A stretch of DNA of 64,000 bases, taken from contig NZ_CP132353.1 of the NCBI RefSeq assembly GCF_030758455.1, forward strand, positions 248,001 through 312,000. Direction: 5' to 3'. Made by a program: the position numbers and the translations under genes. Every line of letters starts with the position of its first letter. Position 1 is the stretch's first letter. The DNA comes from Erwinia pyri. Its GTDB lineage: Bacteria; Pseudomonadota; Gammaproteobacteria; Enterobacterales; Enterobacteriaceae. Of the stretch, positions 26,174-36,203 are shown one piece after another. Below the pieces are notes generated by a model. That model worked only from the letters and a program-made list of their open reading frames with translations, had not been told where the DNA came from and did not search any database.

Positions 26174-27016
26174 TTATTCCGGCACAATCCAGCTGACTTT
26201 GGTGTGGCCGGTTCCTGCGGGAACCAGGTGCTTCAGCAGCCACGGCAGTACGTTGTTCATCTGCTGCTCCAGCTTCCACGGCGGGTTGATCACAATCATA
26301 CCTGATGCGGTCATGCCGAAGCGGTCGCTGTCCGGGCGGACGCCCAGCTCGATCTGCAGAATGCGACGGATACCGGAGGCTTCAAGCTCTTTGGTAATGC
26401 GTTTGATCTGCTGGCGCAATACCACCGGATACCACAGCGCAAACACGCCGGTGCCGAAACGTTTGTACCCTTCAAGCAGCCCGGTTACCACCGCCTGATA
26501 GTCCGTTTTCAGCTCGTAAGGGGGATCGATCAGGATCAGACCACGGCGCGACGGCGGCGGCAGTTTAGATTTCAGCTGCTGGAAGCCATCCGCTTTCTCG
26601 GTACGCGCGCGTTCATCCTTCTGGAACTCATTACGCAGCATCGGGTAGTCGCTGGGATGCAGTTCCGTCAGGCTCAGCTTGTCGTAAGGGCGCAGCAGGT
26701 GACGCGCAATCAGCGGCGAACCGGGGTAATAACGCAGCTTGCCGTTCGGGTTCAGCGCCTTGATGCAGGAGATATAGCTCTCCAGCTCTTCCGGCAGGTC
26801 ATCCTGTTGCCAGATGCGGGCGATCCCTTCCAGATATTCACCCGTGCGCTCGGCGTGCTCGCCGCTCAGCTGATAGCGCCCGGCCCCGGCATGGGTGTCC
26901 AGATAGAGGAAGGGTTTGTCCTTCTCATTAAGCGCGGTGATGATCAGGCTCTGAACGGTATGTTTGAGAACGTCGGCATGGTTGCCGGCATGAAAACTGT
27001 GGCGATAACTCAGCAT
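26174..27016 (-). CDS. rlmJ: 23S rRNA (adenine2030-N6)-methyltransferase
   Basis: A 280-residue SAM-dependent methyltransferase that modifies A2030 of 23S rRNA, the same length as E. coli RlmJ (YhiR). The conserved start is MLSYRHSFHAGNHADVLKH, so the ATG at 27016 is chosen although the frame is open 54 bases further. YLDTHAGAGRY is the SAM-binding motif I and LILIDPPYELK is the catalytic DPPY motif. The 3' end faces rbn across 116 bases that contain a CCCATGC/GCATGGG inverted repeat without a T-run. Confidence 0.96.
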   Translation of the reverse strand: MLSYRHSFHAGNHADVLKHTVQSLIITALNEKDKPFLYLDTHAGAGRYQLSGEHAERTGEYLEGIARIWQQDDLPEELESYISCIKALNPNGKLRYYPGSPLIARHLLRPYDKLSLTELHPSDYPMLRNEFQKDERARTEKADGFQQLKSKLPPPSRRGLILIDPPYELKTDYQAVVTGLLEGYKRFGTGVFALWYPVVLRQQIKRITKELEASGIRRILQIELGVRPDSDRFGMTASGMIVINPPWKLEQQMNNVLPWLLKHLVPAGTGHTKVSWIVPE

Positions 27017-27110
27017 GTCTTGGGATCTGTCCGGTGGGAAGTGAGGTGCGTGCCGCCGGTGGCGGCACATGTTGGCCCCAGTATAACCGCCCTGCGCTGA
27101 AAATGCTCTG

Positions 27111-27935
27111 TTATCCTGGCAGGCGTTGCCAGACCGGATAGGTAAAGAAGAGCAGATGCAGCAGATTAAAGGCGAAATGCACCAGCGTGGGGACCCACAC
27201 TCTGCCGCTCCAGAGCCAGGCCAGGCCGTAAATCAGGCCGGTGAGCGCGGCAAAGAACACCAGCAGCGGCCCGCCAGCAGCGTGCGCCAGACCAAACACT
27301 ACCGCGGCAATCAACAATCCCCAGAGATTGCCGAGCTTCTGGCTGACGCGCTGCTGGAGATAGCCGCGAAACAGCGCTTCCTCCGCAAAGGAGACAAAGA
27401 ACAGGTTAGCCAGCATAAAAGCGCCAAGCCATTCAGGCTGATGCAGCTCGACGCGCAGGCCGCCAGCCAGCGTGGCGACCAGCAGCAGCAGTGGCATAGA
27501 GAGCATCAGCACCAGCCACCACAGCCGGTTTTTGGGTGCCGCAGCCGGGCGTTTCAGCAGCGTGGGCAGGCAGGCGAGCAGAACAAAGGGGATCAGGGCC
27601 TTATCAAAATTGTAGTAAAAGCTGAAGGGGGCGCTTTCCGGTCCGGCTTTAACGCCGCTGATAATTTTCAGATTATTAAAGCCGGGGAGAAGATGCAGCA
27701 TCAGCGCAACGGCGCTGAGCAGCAGCAACGCTTCGCCAGCGAGAGCCGCTGTGCGCTGCTCTTTTATTCTCATTCGCCAGAGAGCGACAGCCCCAATAAC
27801 AACTAACGCGCCGATCGCCTGCCACTGAAGGGTTTCATCGATCGCCGCCAGAACCAGCGCCACTGCCAGCAACCCCAGTGAAGCCCGTCGGTGGAAAGAG
27901 AGCAGTAACAGTGAGGCGGCAAAGAGATACCACAT
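27111..27935 (-). CDS. CPBP-family intramembrane metalloprotease (CAAX-protease-like)
   Basis: A 274-residue membrane protein with about seven hydrophobic segments and the three CPBP/Abi motifs: EEALFRGYLQQ near residue 185, FGLAHA near 220 and HFAFNLLHL near 255, giving the Glu-Glu and His residues proposed as metal ligands. The frame extends 66 bases further, but ATG 27935 has GGAG at a good distance and begins the hydrophobic protein. Bacterial CPBP proteins are variously linked to bacteriocin immunity or membrane proteolysis; the role here is unknown. It is inserted between rlmJ and prlC, which are adjacent in E. coli. Confidence 0.85.
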   Translation of the reverse strand: MWYLFAASLLLLSFHRRASLGLLAVALVLAAIDETLQWQAIGALVVIGAVALWRMRIKEQRTAALAGEALLLLSAVALMLHLLPGFNNLKIISGVKAGPESAPFSFYYNFDKALIPFVLLACLPTLLKRPAAAPKNRLWWLVLMLSMPLLLLVATLAGGLRVELHQPEWLGAFMLANLFFVSFAEEALFRGYLQQRVSQKLGNLWGLLIAAVVFGLAHAAGGPLLVFFAALTGLIYGLAWLWSGRVWVPTLVHFAFNLLHLLFFTYPVWQRLPG

Positions 27936-28229
27936 AACAACACTCCGTGTGAGTAAGCAAAAAACCGGCAAAATTATGCGGTGGCTGGCCGGGGCAGGCA
28001 ACTGCCAACCGGTGGAACCGGCCAGATAGTGGCGTGCGCTGTGACTAAGATCAATAACGCGTTAAAGGTAGCAGCAACAGACTTCTGCCGCCGTCCGGCA
28101 GGCGCCATCACGGACAGCTTCACCTTTCCTCGCCTTCCCGCCATTGATTTTCACTACACTTAGCCTCATGTTAACTTTATCGCGCGCTAAACAGCGCCTC
28201 AGACAAGTCATCATAACAAGGACTGCGCA

Positions 28230-30269
28230 ATGACCAATCCGTTACTTTCTTCTTTTACGCTTCCGCCGTTTTCTGCAATCAAACCCGAGCACGTGGTTCC
28301 CGCTGTGACTCAGGCACTGGCCGATTGTCGTGCGGCAGTGGAAAAAGCGGTCGCTCAAGGCGCGCCCTATAGCTGGGATAACCTGGTTCAGCCGCTGGCG
28401 GAAGTGGACGATCGCTTAGGCCGTCTTTTCTCGCCGGTCAGCCATCTGAACTCCGTGAAAAACAGCCCGGAACTGCGCGAAGCCTATGAGCAAACGCTGC
28501 CGCTGCTGTCCGAGTACAGCACCTGGGTTGGTCAGCACGAGGGCCTGTATCAGGCTTATCGCAACCTGAAAGAGACCAGCTACGCCGGACTGAGCACGCC
28601 ACAGAAAAAGGCGGTGGATAATGCCCTGCGTGACTTCGAACTCTCCGGTATTGGTCTGAGCAAAGAAAAACAGCAGCGCTATGGCGAAATTGCCGCGCGC
28701 CTCTCCGAGCTGGGGTCTAAATACAGCAATAACGTGCTGGATGCCACCATGGGCTGGAGCAAGCTGATCACTGATGAGAGCGAACTCTCCGGCATGCCGG
28801 AAAGCGCACTGGGGGCGGCGAAGGCGCAGGCGGAAGCCAAAGAGCAGGAGGGCTGGCTGCTGACGCTGGATATCCCAAGCTATCTGCCGGTGATGACCTA
28901 TTGCGACAATCAGGCGCTGCGCGAAGAGATGTACCGCGCCTACGCCACGCGAGCGTCCGATCAGGGGCCGAATGCGGGCAAATGGGATAACAGCGAAGTG
29001 ATGGCGGAAGAGCTGGCGCTGCGTCACGAGCTGGCTCAGCTGCTGGGCTTTGACTCTTATGCGGATAAATCGCTGGCCACCAAAATGGCGGAAAATCCTG
29101 CCCAGGTGACGGACTTCCTGACCGATCTGGCCAAACGCGCCCGACCGCAGGCGGAGAAAGAGCTGGAGCAGCTGCGCGCCTTCGCGAAAAAAGAGTATGG
29201 CATTGATGAGCTGAACCCGTGGGATCTCACCTATTTCGGCGAAAAGCAGAAGCAGTACCTCTACGCCATCAGCGACGAGCAGCTTCGCCCTTACTTCCCG
29301 GAAGAGCGTGCCGTTAACGGCCTGTTCGAAGTGGTTAAGCGCATTTATGGCATTACTGCCAAAGAGCGCAAGGATGTTGACGTTTACCATCCCGACGTAC
29401 GTTTCTTCGACCTGTTTGATGAGAGCGGCGAGCTGCGCGGCAGCTTCTATCTCGATCTCTATGCGCGTGAAAACAAGCGTGGCGGGGCGTGGATGGATGA
29501 CTGCGTAGGCCAGATGCGCCTTGCCGACGGTTCTCTGCAAAAGCCGGTGGCTTACCTGACCTGTAACTTCAACCGTCCGCTGAAGGGCAAGCCTGCGCTG
29601 TTTACCCATGATGAGGTGACCACGCTGTTCCACGAGTTCGGCCATGGCCTGCACCATATGCTGACGCGTATCGAAACGCCGGGCGTGGCGGGCATCAGCG
29701 GGGTGCCATGGGATGCGGTGGAGCTGCCAAGCCAGTTTATGGAAAACTGGTGCTGGGAGCCGGAAGCGCTGGCGTTTATCTCCGGTCATTATGAAACGGG
29801 CGAGCCGCTGCCGCAGGAGCTGTTGGATAAAATGCTGGCGGCGAAAAACTACCAGGCGGCGCTGTTTATCCTGCGTCAGCTGGAGTTCGGCCTGTTTGAC
29901 TTCCGTCTGCATGCCGAGTTTGACCCGGCCAAAGGCGCGCAAATCCTTGAGATGCTGAAAGAGATCAAACAGCTGGTAGCGGTGGTGCCAAGCCCTTCAT
30001 GGGGCCGCTTCCCGCATGCCTTCAGCCATATCTTTGCCGGGGGTTATGCTGCGGGGTACTACAGCTATCTCTGGGCAGACGTGCTGGCGGCTGACGCTTA
30101 CTCGCGCTTTGAAGAGGAAGGTATTTTCAACCGCGAAACAGGTCAGTCTTTCCTGGATAACATCCTGACGCGCGGGGGTTCTGAAGAGCCGATGGAGCTG
30201 TTCAGGCGCTTCCGTGGCCGTGAGCCGCAGCTGGATGCGATGCTGGAACATTACGGCATTCAGGAATAG
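28230..30269 (+). CDS. prlC: Oligopeptidase A
   Basis: A 679-residue cytoplasmic M3 zinc metallopeptidase that degrades free signal peptides and other oligopeptides; E. coli OpdA/PrlC is about 680 residues. The zinc-binding HEFGH is at residues 468-472 (TLFHEFGHGLHHML), and the downstream conserved GISGVPWDAVELPSQF supplies the third ligand region. A Shine-Dalgarno AAGGA precedes the ATG. rsmJ starts six bases after its stop, so the two form an operon as in E. coli. Confidence 0.98.
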   Translation: MTNPLLSSFTLPPFSAIKPEHVVPAVTQALADCRAAVEKAVAQGAPYSWDNLVQPLAEVDDRLGRLFSPVSHLNSVKNSPELREAYEQTLPLLSEYSTWVGQHEGLYQAYRNLKETSYAGLSTPQKKAVDNALRDFELSGIGLSKEKQQRYGEIAARLSELGSKYSNNVLDATMGWSKLITDESELSGMPESALGAAKAQAEAKEQEGWLLTLDIPSYLPVMTYCDNQALREEMYRAYATRASDQGPNAGKWDNSEVMAEELALRHELAQLLGFDSYADKSLATKMAENPAQVTDFLTDLAKRARPQAEKELEQLRAFAKKEYGIDELNPWDLTYFGEKQKQYLYAISDEQLRPYFPEERAVNGLFEVVKRIYGITAKERKDVDVYHPDVRFFDLFDESGELRGSFYLDLYARENKRGGAWMDDCVGQMRLADGSLQKPVAYLTCNFNRPLKGKPALFTHDEVTTLFHEFGHGLHHMLTRIETPGVAGISGVPWDAVELPSQFMENWCWEPEALAFISGHYETGEPLPQELLDKMLAAKNYQAALFILRQLEFGLFDFRLHAEFDPAKGAQILEMLKEIKQLVAVVPSPSWGRFPHAFSHIFAGGYAAGYYSYLWADVLAADAYSRFEEEGIFNRETGQSFLDNILTRGGSEEPMELFRRFRGREPQLDAMLEHYGIQE

Positions 30270-30275
30270 CGTGCA

Positions 30276-31031
30276 GTGAAGATCTGTTTAGTGGATGAAT
30301 CGGGCGCCGGAGACGGCGCCCTGTCTGTTTTAGCCGCCCGCTGGCAGCTGGAGCATGACGCCGACGCGCCAATGGCGCTGGTCATGACGGCAACACACCT
30401 TGAGCTGCGCAAGCTTGATGAGCCGAAACTTGGCGGAATTTTTGTAGATTTCGCGGAGGGAGCGATGGCCCACCGGCGCCGTTTTGGCGGTGGCCGGGGC
30501 GAGGCGGTGGCAAAAGCGGTAGGCATTAAAAGCGGCTATCTGCCTTCGGTGATTGATGCCACGGCGGGGCTGGGGCGCGATGCCTTTGTGCTGGCCTCAG
30601 TAGGCTGCCGCGTGCAGATGCTGGAGCGTCATCCTGTGGTGGCAGCTCTGCTGGATGACGGCCTGCAGCGCGGCTACCAGAATGCGGAAATCGGCGGCTG
30701 GCTGCGGGAACGGCTGACGCTGATCCACGCTTCAAGCCTTGACGCACTGAGCGAAATTGCCGACAAGCCCGACGTGGTTTATCTCGACCCGATGTATCCC
30801 CACAAGCAGAAAAGTGCGCTGGTGAAGAAAGAGATGCGGGTATTTCAGACGCTGGTGGGGGCGGATGACGATGCGGATGGCCTGCTGGCCCCGGCAAGGC
30901 GACTGGCGAAGAAAAGGGTGGTGGTAAAGCGTCCTGATTACGCGCCCCCGCTGGCAGGCGTGGTGACGCAGTCCGCCGTGGTGACCAAAAGCCACCGCTT
31001 TGATATCTATCCACCGCTGCAGGACGAGTAA
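30276..31031 (+). CDS. rsmJ: 16S rRNA (guanine1516-N2)-methyltransferase
   Basis: A 251-residue SAM-dependent methyltransferase that methylates G1516 of 16S rRNA. It starts with GTG six bases after prlC, agreeing with the E. coli start MKICLVDE. Family hallmarks are [15 protein letters not shown], the SAM site [17 protein letters not shown] and the catalytic [17 protein letters not shown]. In E. coli dtpB comes next; here a bidirectional terminator and uspA follow directly. Confidence 0.97.
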   Translation: MKICLVDESGAGDGALSVLAARWQLEHDADAPMALVMTATHLELRKLDEPKLGGIFVDFAEGAMAHRRRFGGGRGEAVAKAVGIKSGYLPSVIDATAGLGRDAFVLASVGCRVQMLERHPVVAALLDDGLQRGYQNAEIGGWLRERLTLIHASSLDALSEIADKPDVVYLDPMYPHKQKSALVKKEMRVFQTLVGADDDADGLLAPARRLAKKRVVVKRPDYAPPLAGVVTQSAVVTKSHRFDIYPPLQDE

Positions 31032-31060
31032 AAGCCCGTAGCGTTTCAGCAGCTAACCTG

Positions 31061-31092
31061 ATAAAAAAAGGGCGGAGATTATCCCGCCCTTT
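31061..31092. terminator. Bidirectional terminator between rsmJ and uspA
   Basis: AAAGGGCGG and CCGCCCTTT form a nine-base stem with an eight-base loop; seven A on the left give a T-run for the minus-strand uspA. Confidence 0.85.
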
Positions 31093-31097
31093 GCTGT

Positions 31098-31535
31098 TTA
31101 TTCGTCTTCTTCATCGCGCAGCGGCACGATCAGCATATCAATGTGTACGGTATTGATCAGCTGGCGAGCCGACGACATCAGCTTGCTCCAGAAGTCCTGA
31201 TGGTGACCGCACACCACCAAATCCACATCATATTTTTTGATCGCATCGACCAGCACCTGGCCCAGATCGCCACTGCCGCTCAGGGTTTCAGAGATAGGGT
31301 AGCCTGCGCTGTTTGAGAGGCCGGTCAGTGCGGTGTGCGTCTCTTCAGAGATACGTTTTTGCATATCGCCTAAGTTGACGTCAATCAATCCGGTATAGAG
31401 GTCGGAATAGTTCACATCCACATGGATCAGTGACACTTTGGCATCGTACGGGCGCGCCATGGAGACGGCTTTGGCGACCAGCAGCTGGCTTTCCGGAGAA
31501 AGGTCGACTGCAATCAGAATGTGTTTGTAAGACAT
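31098..31535 (-). CDS. uspA: Universal stress protein A
   Basis: A 145-residue cytoplasmic stress protein induced in growth arrest, one residue longer than in E. coli. It starts [16 protein letters not shown]; the longer open frame upstream is ignored because ATG 31535 has AAGGAG before it. The UspA fold elements are clear, including [20 protein letters not shown]. As in E. coli UspA, the complete ATP-binding G-2x-G-9x-G(S/T) motif is not present. It is divergent from uspB across 435 bases. Confidence 0.97.
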   Translation of the reverse strand: MSYKHILIAVDLSPESQLLVAKAVSMARPYDAKVSLIHVDVNYSDLYTGLIDVNLGDMQKRISEETHTALTGLSNSAGYPISETLSGSGDLGQVLVDAIKKYDVDLVVCGHHQDFWSKLMSSARQLINTVHIDMLIVPLRDEEDE

Positions 31536-31970
31536 AACGATACTCCTTTCATTCGTTGCGGAGGGATATCCGCCGAAAAAGTTCTCTTTTCGCATCATAA
31601 CACATTGAAATCCGTTGCTAATGTTTAATGCATTGCGCCGCGTCTGATGGAGAGAAACGCACCGACGACGTTATTGTTTTCCCCTCTATTATAACCCTAA
31701 TTGTTAACGGCAGAGCGGCCAGGCCGCGCCGTTTGCGAGCGGGATCATACTGAATTTTTCTCGCTTTCTGACGGCTACGTAAAACATCGCTGGAAAAAAT
31801 TTAAACAGATCTCCTACACTGGTATTAACGACTTGCTATGCGCTAATAGCGGTCGCTCTTCTGTTACAACTAAAATCAGTCTGGTTTAATGAGGTGATTA
31901 GCTACTTATCGTGGGGCTTGTCCGGCGTATTCCGCTGCGTAAGCTCTTTGAGGGCTGTCGGGAGGGGATC
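31536..31970. other. uspA-uspB divergent control region, no gene seen
   Basis: This 435-base gap separates the divergent uspA and uspB starts, as in E. coli. It is AT-rich in places and must hold both promoters, but I could not identify specific boxes with confidence, and the short frames in it lack ribosome sites. Confidence 0.5.
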
Positions 31971-32306
31971 ATGATCAGCACCATCGCGCTTTTCTGGGCT
32001 CTTTGTGTGGTATGTGTGGTGAATATGGCGCGCTACTTTTCCTCTTTGCGTGCGTTGTTAGTGGTGCTTCGTGGGTGCGACCCTTTGCTCTATCAATATG
32101 TGGATGGCGCGGGCTTTTTTACCTCACACGGTCAGCCCGGGAAACAGGTCCGGCTGGTGCGGTATATCTGGTCACAGCGCTATCGCGACCATCACGATGA
32201 TGAGTTTATTCGCCGCTGCGAGCGGGTGCGGGGGCAGTTTATCCTGACCAGCGCGCTGTGCGGACTGGTGGTAATTAGTCTGGTTGGGCTGCTGATCTGG
32301 CATTGA
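31971..32306 (+). CDS. uspB: Universal stress protein B
   Basis: A 111-residue inner-membrane protein, identical in length to E. coli UspB and nearly the same in sequence ([20 protein letters not shown] at the start, [20 protein letters not shown] near the end). Membrane segments lie at residues 2-20 and 88-108 with a basic cytoplasmic or periplasmic domain between. The frame is open 60 bases upstream, but ATG 31971 follows GGGAGGGG. It is sigma-S induced and linked to ethanol resistance in E. coli. Confidence 0.96.
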   Translation: MISTIALFWALCVVCVVNMARYFSSLRALLVVLRGCDPLLYQYVDGAGFFTSHGQPGKQVRLVRYIWSQRYRDHHDDEFIRRCERVRGQFILTSALCGLVVISLVGLLIWH

Positions 32307-32324
32307 GTCAGCAAACGGCGGAAA

Positions 32325-32356
32325 CAAAAAAGGGCGGGGATATCCCCGCCCTTTTG
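32325..32356. terminator. Bidirectional terminator between uspB and pitA
   Basis: AAAAGGGCGGGGA and TCCCCGCCCTTTT form a perfect palindromic stem with A- and T-runs at both ends, serving the convergent uspB and pitA genes. Confidence 0.9.
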
Positions 32357-32372
32357 CTCTGCCCGGAGGGCA

Positions 32373-33875
32373 CTACACTACAAATTTCAACGCGATCCAG
32401 TAAAGCGATCCTGAAAGCAGGATGGAGATAGGCAGCGTAAATATCCAGGCAAGCAGGATATTTTTGATGGTTTTGCTCTGAACGCCGCCGCCATCAACCA
32501 GCATGGTGCCGGCAACGGAAGAGGAGAGGACGTGAGTGGTTGAAACCGGCATCCCGGTATAACTCGCCACGCCGATAGAGACCGCCGCCGTCATCTGCGC
32601 GGACATCCCCTGAGCATAGGTCATGCCTTTCTTACCGATCTTCTCACCGATAGTGGTCGCCACACGACGCCAGCCCACCATGGTTCCCAGCGACAGCGCC
32701 AGCGCTACGGCGACGATAATCCAGACCGGAGCATATTCAATCGTGCCCAGCAGATCACCTTTCAGCTTGCTGAGGAAACGCTGATCGTCACTGGTGACGC
32801 CCGGCAGTTTCGACGCTTTTTCTGAAGTGTCAGAGATGCACATCAGCAGGCGGCGAAGCTGCGCCCGCTGGTCCACCGTCAGCTTATCGTAGCTTTGCAG
32901 GTTGTTCAGCAGGCCCTGGGCTTGCTGAATCGCTGGCAGAGCACGGGCTGCATCGCAATGGAAATCTTTCGGACCGCCTGGCACCTCTTCCGGCGTTGGC
33001 ACCACAGGCGGCGCCATCTGCACAATATGGGCCAGTGAATCAGCGTGCTGCTGATAGTACTGCTCCAGATGGTTTACCGCGTCGCGGGTGCGGGTGATGT
33101 CGTAGCCCGTAGAGTTCATGTTGACCACGAAGCCGGCAGGCGCCACGCCAATCAATACCAGCATGATCAGACCAATGCCTTTCTGACCATCGTTGGCACC
33201 GTGCGAGTAGCTCACGCCAATAGCAGAGACAATCAGGGCAATCCGCGTCCAGAACGGCGGCTTCTTTTTGCCGTCGATCTTTTCACGCTCTGCAGGCGTC
33301 ATATGAATACGGCGGCGCTTTTTGTTCCCGCTCCAGTAACGGCGCAGGATAAATACCAGGCCGCCAGCCAGCACCAGGCCAACAATCGGTGAAATCACCA
33401 GCGACATAAAGATGCCGACCATTTTGGGGATGTTTAATGCATCTACTACCGAGGTGCCGGTAATCAGTGCGTTGGTCAGGCCAATACCGATGATGGCCCC
33501 GATAAGGGTATGAGAGCTGGAGGCCGGCAGACCAAAGTACCAGGTGCCGAGGTTCCAGATGATCGCGGCAAGCAGCATAGAGAAGACCATGGCAAGGCCA
33601 TGAGCTGAACCTACGTTAAGCAGCAGATCGGTGGGCAGCAGGTGAACAATGGCATAGGCCACGCTCAGTCCGCCCAGCAGGACGCCAAAGAAGTTGAACA
33701 CCCCAGCCATCACCACCGCCACTTGCGATCGCATTGCCCGGGTATAGATCACAGTAGCGACTGCGTTGGCCGTATCATGGAAGCCGTTGATGGCCTCGTA
33801 GAACAGCACAAAGAGCAGCGCGAGTACCAGTAACAAGCCAGTATGAAAATCGAGACCAGCGAACAGATGTAACAT
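32373..33875 (-). CDS. pitA: Low-affinity inorganic phosphate transporter PitA
   Basis: A 500-residue inner-membrane carrier that imports metal-phosphate complexes with protons; E. coli PitA has 499. The two Pit signatures are intact: [20 protein letters not shown] near residue 30 and [19 protein letters not shown] near 445. Between residues about 255 and 365 lies the long hydrophilic loop typical of enteric PitA. Start ATG 33875 ([13 protein letters not shown]) matches E. coli; the frame continues 39 bases upstream. The gene is divergent from yhiN. Confidence 0.97.
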   Translation of the reverse strand: MLHLFAGLDFHTGLLLVLALLFVLFYEAINGFHDTANAVATVIYTRAMRSQVAVVMAGVFNFFGVLLGGLSVAYAIVHLLPTDLLLNVGSAHGLAMVFSMLLAAIIWNLGTWYFGLPASSSHTLIGAIIGIGLTNALITGTSVVDALNIPKMVGIFMSLVISPIVGLVLAGGLVFILRRYWSGNKKRRRIHMTPAEREKIDGKKKPPFWTRIALIVSAIGVSYSHGANDGQKGIGLIMLVLIGVAPAGFVVNMNSTGYDITRTRDAVNHLEQYYQQHADSLAHIVQMAPPVVPTPEEVPGGPKDFHCDAARALPAIQQAQGLLNNLQSYDKLTVDQRAQLRRLLMCISDTSEKASKLPGVTSDDQRFLSKLKGDLLGTIEYAPVWIIVAVALALSLGTMVGWRRVATTIGEKIGKKGMTYAQGMSAQMTAAVSIGVASYTGMPVSTTHVLSSSVAGTMLVDGGGVQSKTIKNILLAWIFTLPISILLSGSLYWIALKFVV

Positions 33876-34111
33876 AAGCGTTAAGCCATTTTGGGGGACA
33901 TGAACGCGGCGCATTATCAGCGAGAATACGCGGCTGGGGAAAGGAAAATATAGACTTTTTTTGACAGAAATGTGTCAGCATGATGAAAATCGGCGCTGCT
34001 TTCACTTAAATATCATTCAGTTGCAAAATGTTTCAGCGATGACATTTTTGTTACTCTGGCGTCACCCGCCCCTTGTCATTACAATCAGCGTTTTTTAGCC
34101 CGGAGCGAGTT

Positions 34112-35296
34112 GTGGAAAAGTTTGACGTTATCATCATTGGCGCTGGCGCGGCTGGCCTGTTCTGCGCAGCGCAAGCGGGGCAGCGGGGCAAGCGAGTGCT
34201 GCTGCTGGATAACGGCAAAAAAGCGGGGCGTAAAATATTGATGTCCGGCGGCGGCCGCTGTAATTTTACCAACCTCTATACCGAACCGGCCGCTTATCTT
34301 TCGCAAAACCCCCATTTCTGTAAGTCGGCACTGGCGCGGTATACCCAGTGGGACTTTATTGATCTGGTTAACCGTCACGGTATTGCCTGGCATGAAAAGA
34401 CGCTGGGCCAGCTGTTCTGCGATGATTCCGCCCAGCAGATTGTGGACCTGCTGCTGAAAGAGTGTGAAGCGGGCAGCGTTACCCTGCGGCTGCGCAGCGA
34501 AGTGCTGAGCGTGGCGCGCGATGAGGCGGGCTATACGCTGGCGCTGAACGGCAGTACGGTGCAGGCGGAGAAACTGGTGGTGGCCTCCGGCGGGCTCTCG
34601 ATGCCGGGTCTGGGCGCCTCGCCTTTTGGTTATAAAATTGCAGAGCAGTTTGGTCTGAAGGTCTTTCCTACCCGCGCCGGGTTGGTGCCTTTCACGCTGC
34701 ACAAGCCTCTGCTGGAGCAGCTGCAAACCCTCTCCGGCGTTGCCGTCCCTTCCGTGATAAGTGCGGAAGATGGCACCCTGTTTAAAGAGGCGCTGCTGTT
34801 TACCCATCGTGGGTTATCAGGTCCGGCAGTTCTGCAATTATCGAGCTACTGGCAGCCTGGCGAGTTTGTGACGATCAACCTTTCCCCTGAGCGCGAACTC
34901 GGTAGTTTTATTGATGAAGAGCGTGAAGCCCACCCCAATCAGAGCCTGAAAAACACGCTGGCAAAAGTCCTGCCGCGCCGTCTGGTGGAGTGCCTTCAGC
35001 TGCTGGGCAGCGTACCGGAATGTACGCTGAAGCAGCTCAACAGCCGTCAGCAGGGCGAACTGGTTGCCTCGTTGCACCAGTGGCGGGTGCAGCCTAACGG
35101 TACTGAAGGCTACCGCACGGCGGAAGTGACGCTGGGTGGAGTGGATACCAGCGTGCTCTCCTCCAAGACCATGGAGGCGCGCGATGTGCCCGGCCTCTAC
35201 TTCATTGGTGAAGTGGTGGACGTGACCGGCTGGCTGGGAGGCTATAATTTCCAGTGGGCCTGGGCTTCCGCCTGGGCTTGTGCTCAGGCTTTGTAA
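34112..35296 (+). CDS. yhiN: NAD(P)/FAD-dependent oxidoreductase YhiN (HI0933 family)
   Basis: A 394-residue flavoprotein of the HI0933/YhiN family. The Rossmann motif IIIGAGAAGLFCAAQAG is at the N-terminus, followed by the family's GRKILMSGGGRCNFTN and, at the C-terminus, YFIGEVVDVTGWLGGYNFQW. The GTG at 34112 is taken as start because it matches the E. coli N-terminus (MERFDAIIIGAG) and has GGAG six bases before it, rather than the ATG 39 bases upstream. The physiological reaction of the family is not established. It closes the conserved core block. Confidence 0.92.
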   Translation: MEKFDVIIIGAGAAGLFCAAQAGQRGKRVLLLDNGKKAGRKILMSGGGRCNFTNLYTEPAAYLSQNPHFCKSALARYTQWDFIDLVNRHGIAWHEKTLGQLFCDDSAQQIVDLLLKECEAGSVTLRLRSEVLSVARDEAGYTLALNGSTVQAEKLVVASGGLSMPGLGASPFGYKIAEQFGLKVFPTRAGLVPFTLHKPLLEQLQTLSGVAVPSVISAEDGTLFKEALLFTHRGLSGPAVLQLSSYWQPGEFVTINLSPERELGSFIDEEREAHPNQSLKNTLAKVLPRRLVECLQLLGSVPECTLKQLNSRQQGELVASLHQWRVQPNGTEGYRTAEVTLGGVDTSVLSSKTMEARDVPGLYFIGEVVDVTGWLGGYNFQWAWASAWACAQAL

Positions 35297-35347
35297 AAGC
35301 GAACGTTAAACGCCCGATTTTTTTGAGCTTTCCATAGTGAACGCAGA

Positions 35348-35374
35348 GCGCCTGAGCGAGCCAGCCTCAGGCGC
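35348..35374. terminator. Hairpin between convergent yhiN and phosphatase genes
   Basis: GCGCCTGAG and CTCAGGCGC form a nine-base stem with a nine-base loop, six bases before the phosphatase stop. T-runs are weak on both sides. Confidence 0.45.
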
Positions 35375-35379
35375 AGAAT

Positions 35380-36180
35380 TTACACGCCCATGATCTCTCT
35401 TAACTCCTGTTGCGCGCCCGGTGCCACGGCCAGCACTTTTGCGCCCTTAGTCAGCCGCTCGCCTGCGGTATCAAAAGGCAAATACCAGCCGCCCGCCTCT
35501 TTCACCAGGCAGTATCCGGCCAGGCAATCCCACGCGTGCATATAGGGTTCGAAATAGCCGACAACCCGACCAGCAGCGACCCAGGCCAGCATCAGTGCGC
35601 CGGAGCCGATACGGATAAAGTTCCCGCCTTTGCTCAGCAGCGCCGCCAGCAGTTCGCCCACGGCCTGCGGTGAAACGTAACTGTTAGCCCCAAAGCCAAC
35701 TACATGATTTTGCAAGGTGCGCGCAGGATCAACCTGCAACTTGCGGCCATTTAAGGTGGCTCCCATGCCTGACGCCGCAACGTAACATTCGTCGTAGCAG
35801 GGGGCATAAATCACCCCAATAACCGGTTCGCCTTCAAAGAGCACCGCTATCGATACGCACCAGCTCGGCATGCCGTTAAGAAACGGGCTGGTGCCGTCAA
35901 TGGGATCCACCACCCACGTATAGCCTGACGTACCGGATTGCAGGCCAGACTCCTCCCCCAGAAAGCCATCTTCTGCCCAGGCCTGACGAATACGCTGGTC
36001 AATCATCTGCTCAACTTCACGGTCGGCCTGTGAAACCACATCCTGAGGATCTTTTTTAGTTTCCACAATCAGGCTGTCGCGCTGATTAAACCAGCTTAAT
36101 GCCAGCTGGCCTGCGGCCCGCGCCGTTTCTTCTGCCAGTGCAAGGCGCGCCAGTAGCGCGTGATCTTCTGTTCCGGTCAT
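35380..36180 (-). CDS. Inositol monophosphatase family phosphatase
   Basis: A 266-residue Mg2+-dependent phosphatase of the IMPase family. The metal-binding motifs are intact: GEES with Glu76/Glu77, DPIDGTSPF with Asp92 and Asp95, and WDCLAGY with Asp near 219. Family members hydrolyse inositol phosphates, histidinol phosphate, PAP or sugar phosphates, so the substrate is open. SuhB is usually encoded elsewhere, so this is a second family member. The gene follows the importer ATPase after 23 bases on the same strand, making an importer-plus-phosphatase operon. No signal peptide: it acts on phosphorylated compound after import. Confidence 0.88.
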   Translation of the reverse strand: MTGTEDHALLARLALAEETARAAGQLALSWFNQRDSLIVETKKDPQDVVSQADREVEQMIDQRIRQAWAEDGFLGEESGLQSGTSGYTWVVDPIDGTSPFLNGMPSWCVSIAVLFEGEPVIGVIYAPCYDECYVAASGMGATLNGRKLQVDPARTLQNHVVGFGANSYVSPQAVGELLAALLSKGGNFIRIGSGALMLAWVAAGRVVGYFEPYMHAWDCLAGYCLVKEAGGWYLPFDTAGERLTKGAKVLAVAPGAQQELREIMGV

Positions 36181-36203
36181 ACTTTTCTCCAGAGTAGCGA
36201 ACG

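Noticed and set aside
28036-28052. CRP-like TGTGA-N6-TCAAT upstream of prlC
   Set aside because: The second half matches poorly and prlC is not known as a CRP-controlled gene.
28416-29942. 508-codon open frame on the minus strand
   Set aside because: It lies wholly opposite prlC, a fully supported gene in a GC-rich region where antisense frames stay open by codon bias; its composition (His-, Gln- and Arg-rich) is unlike a real protein.
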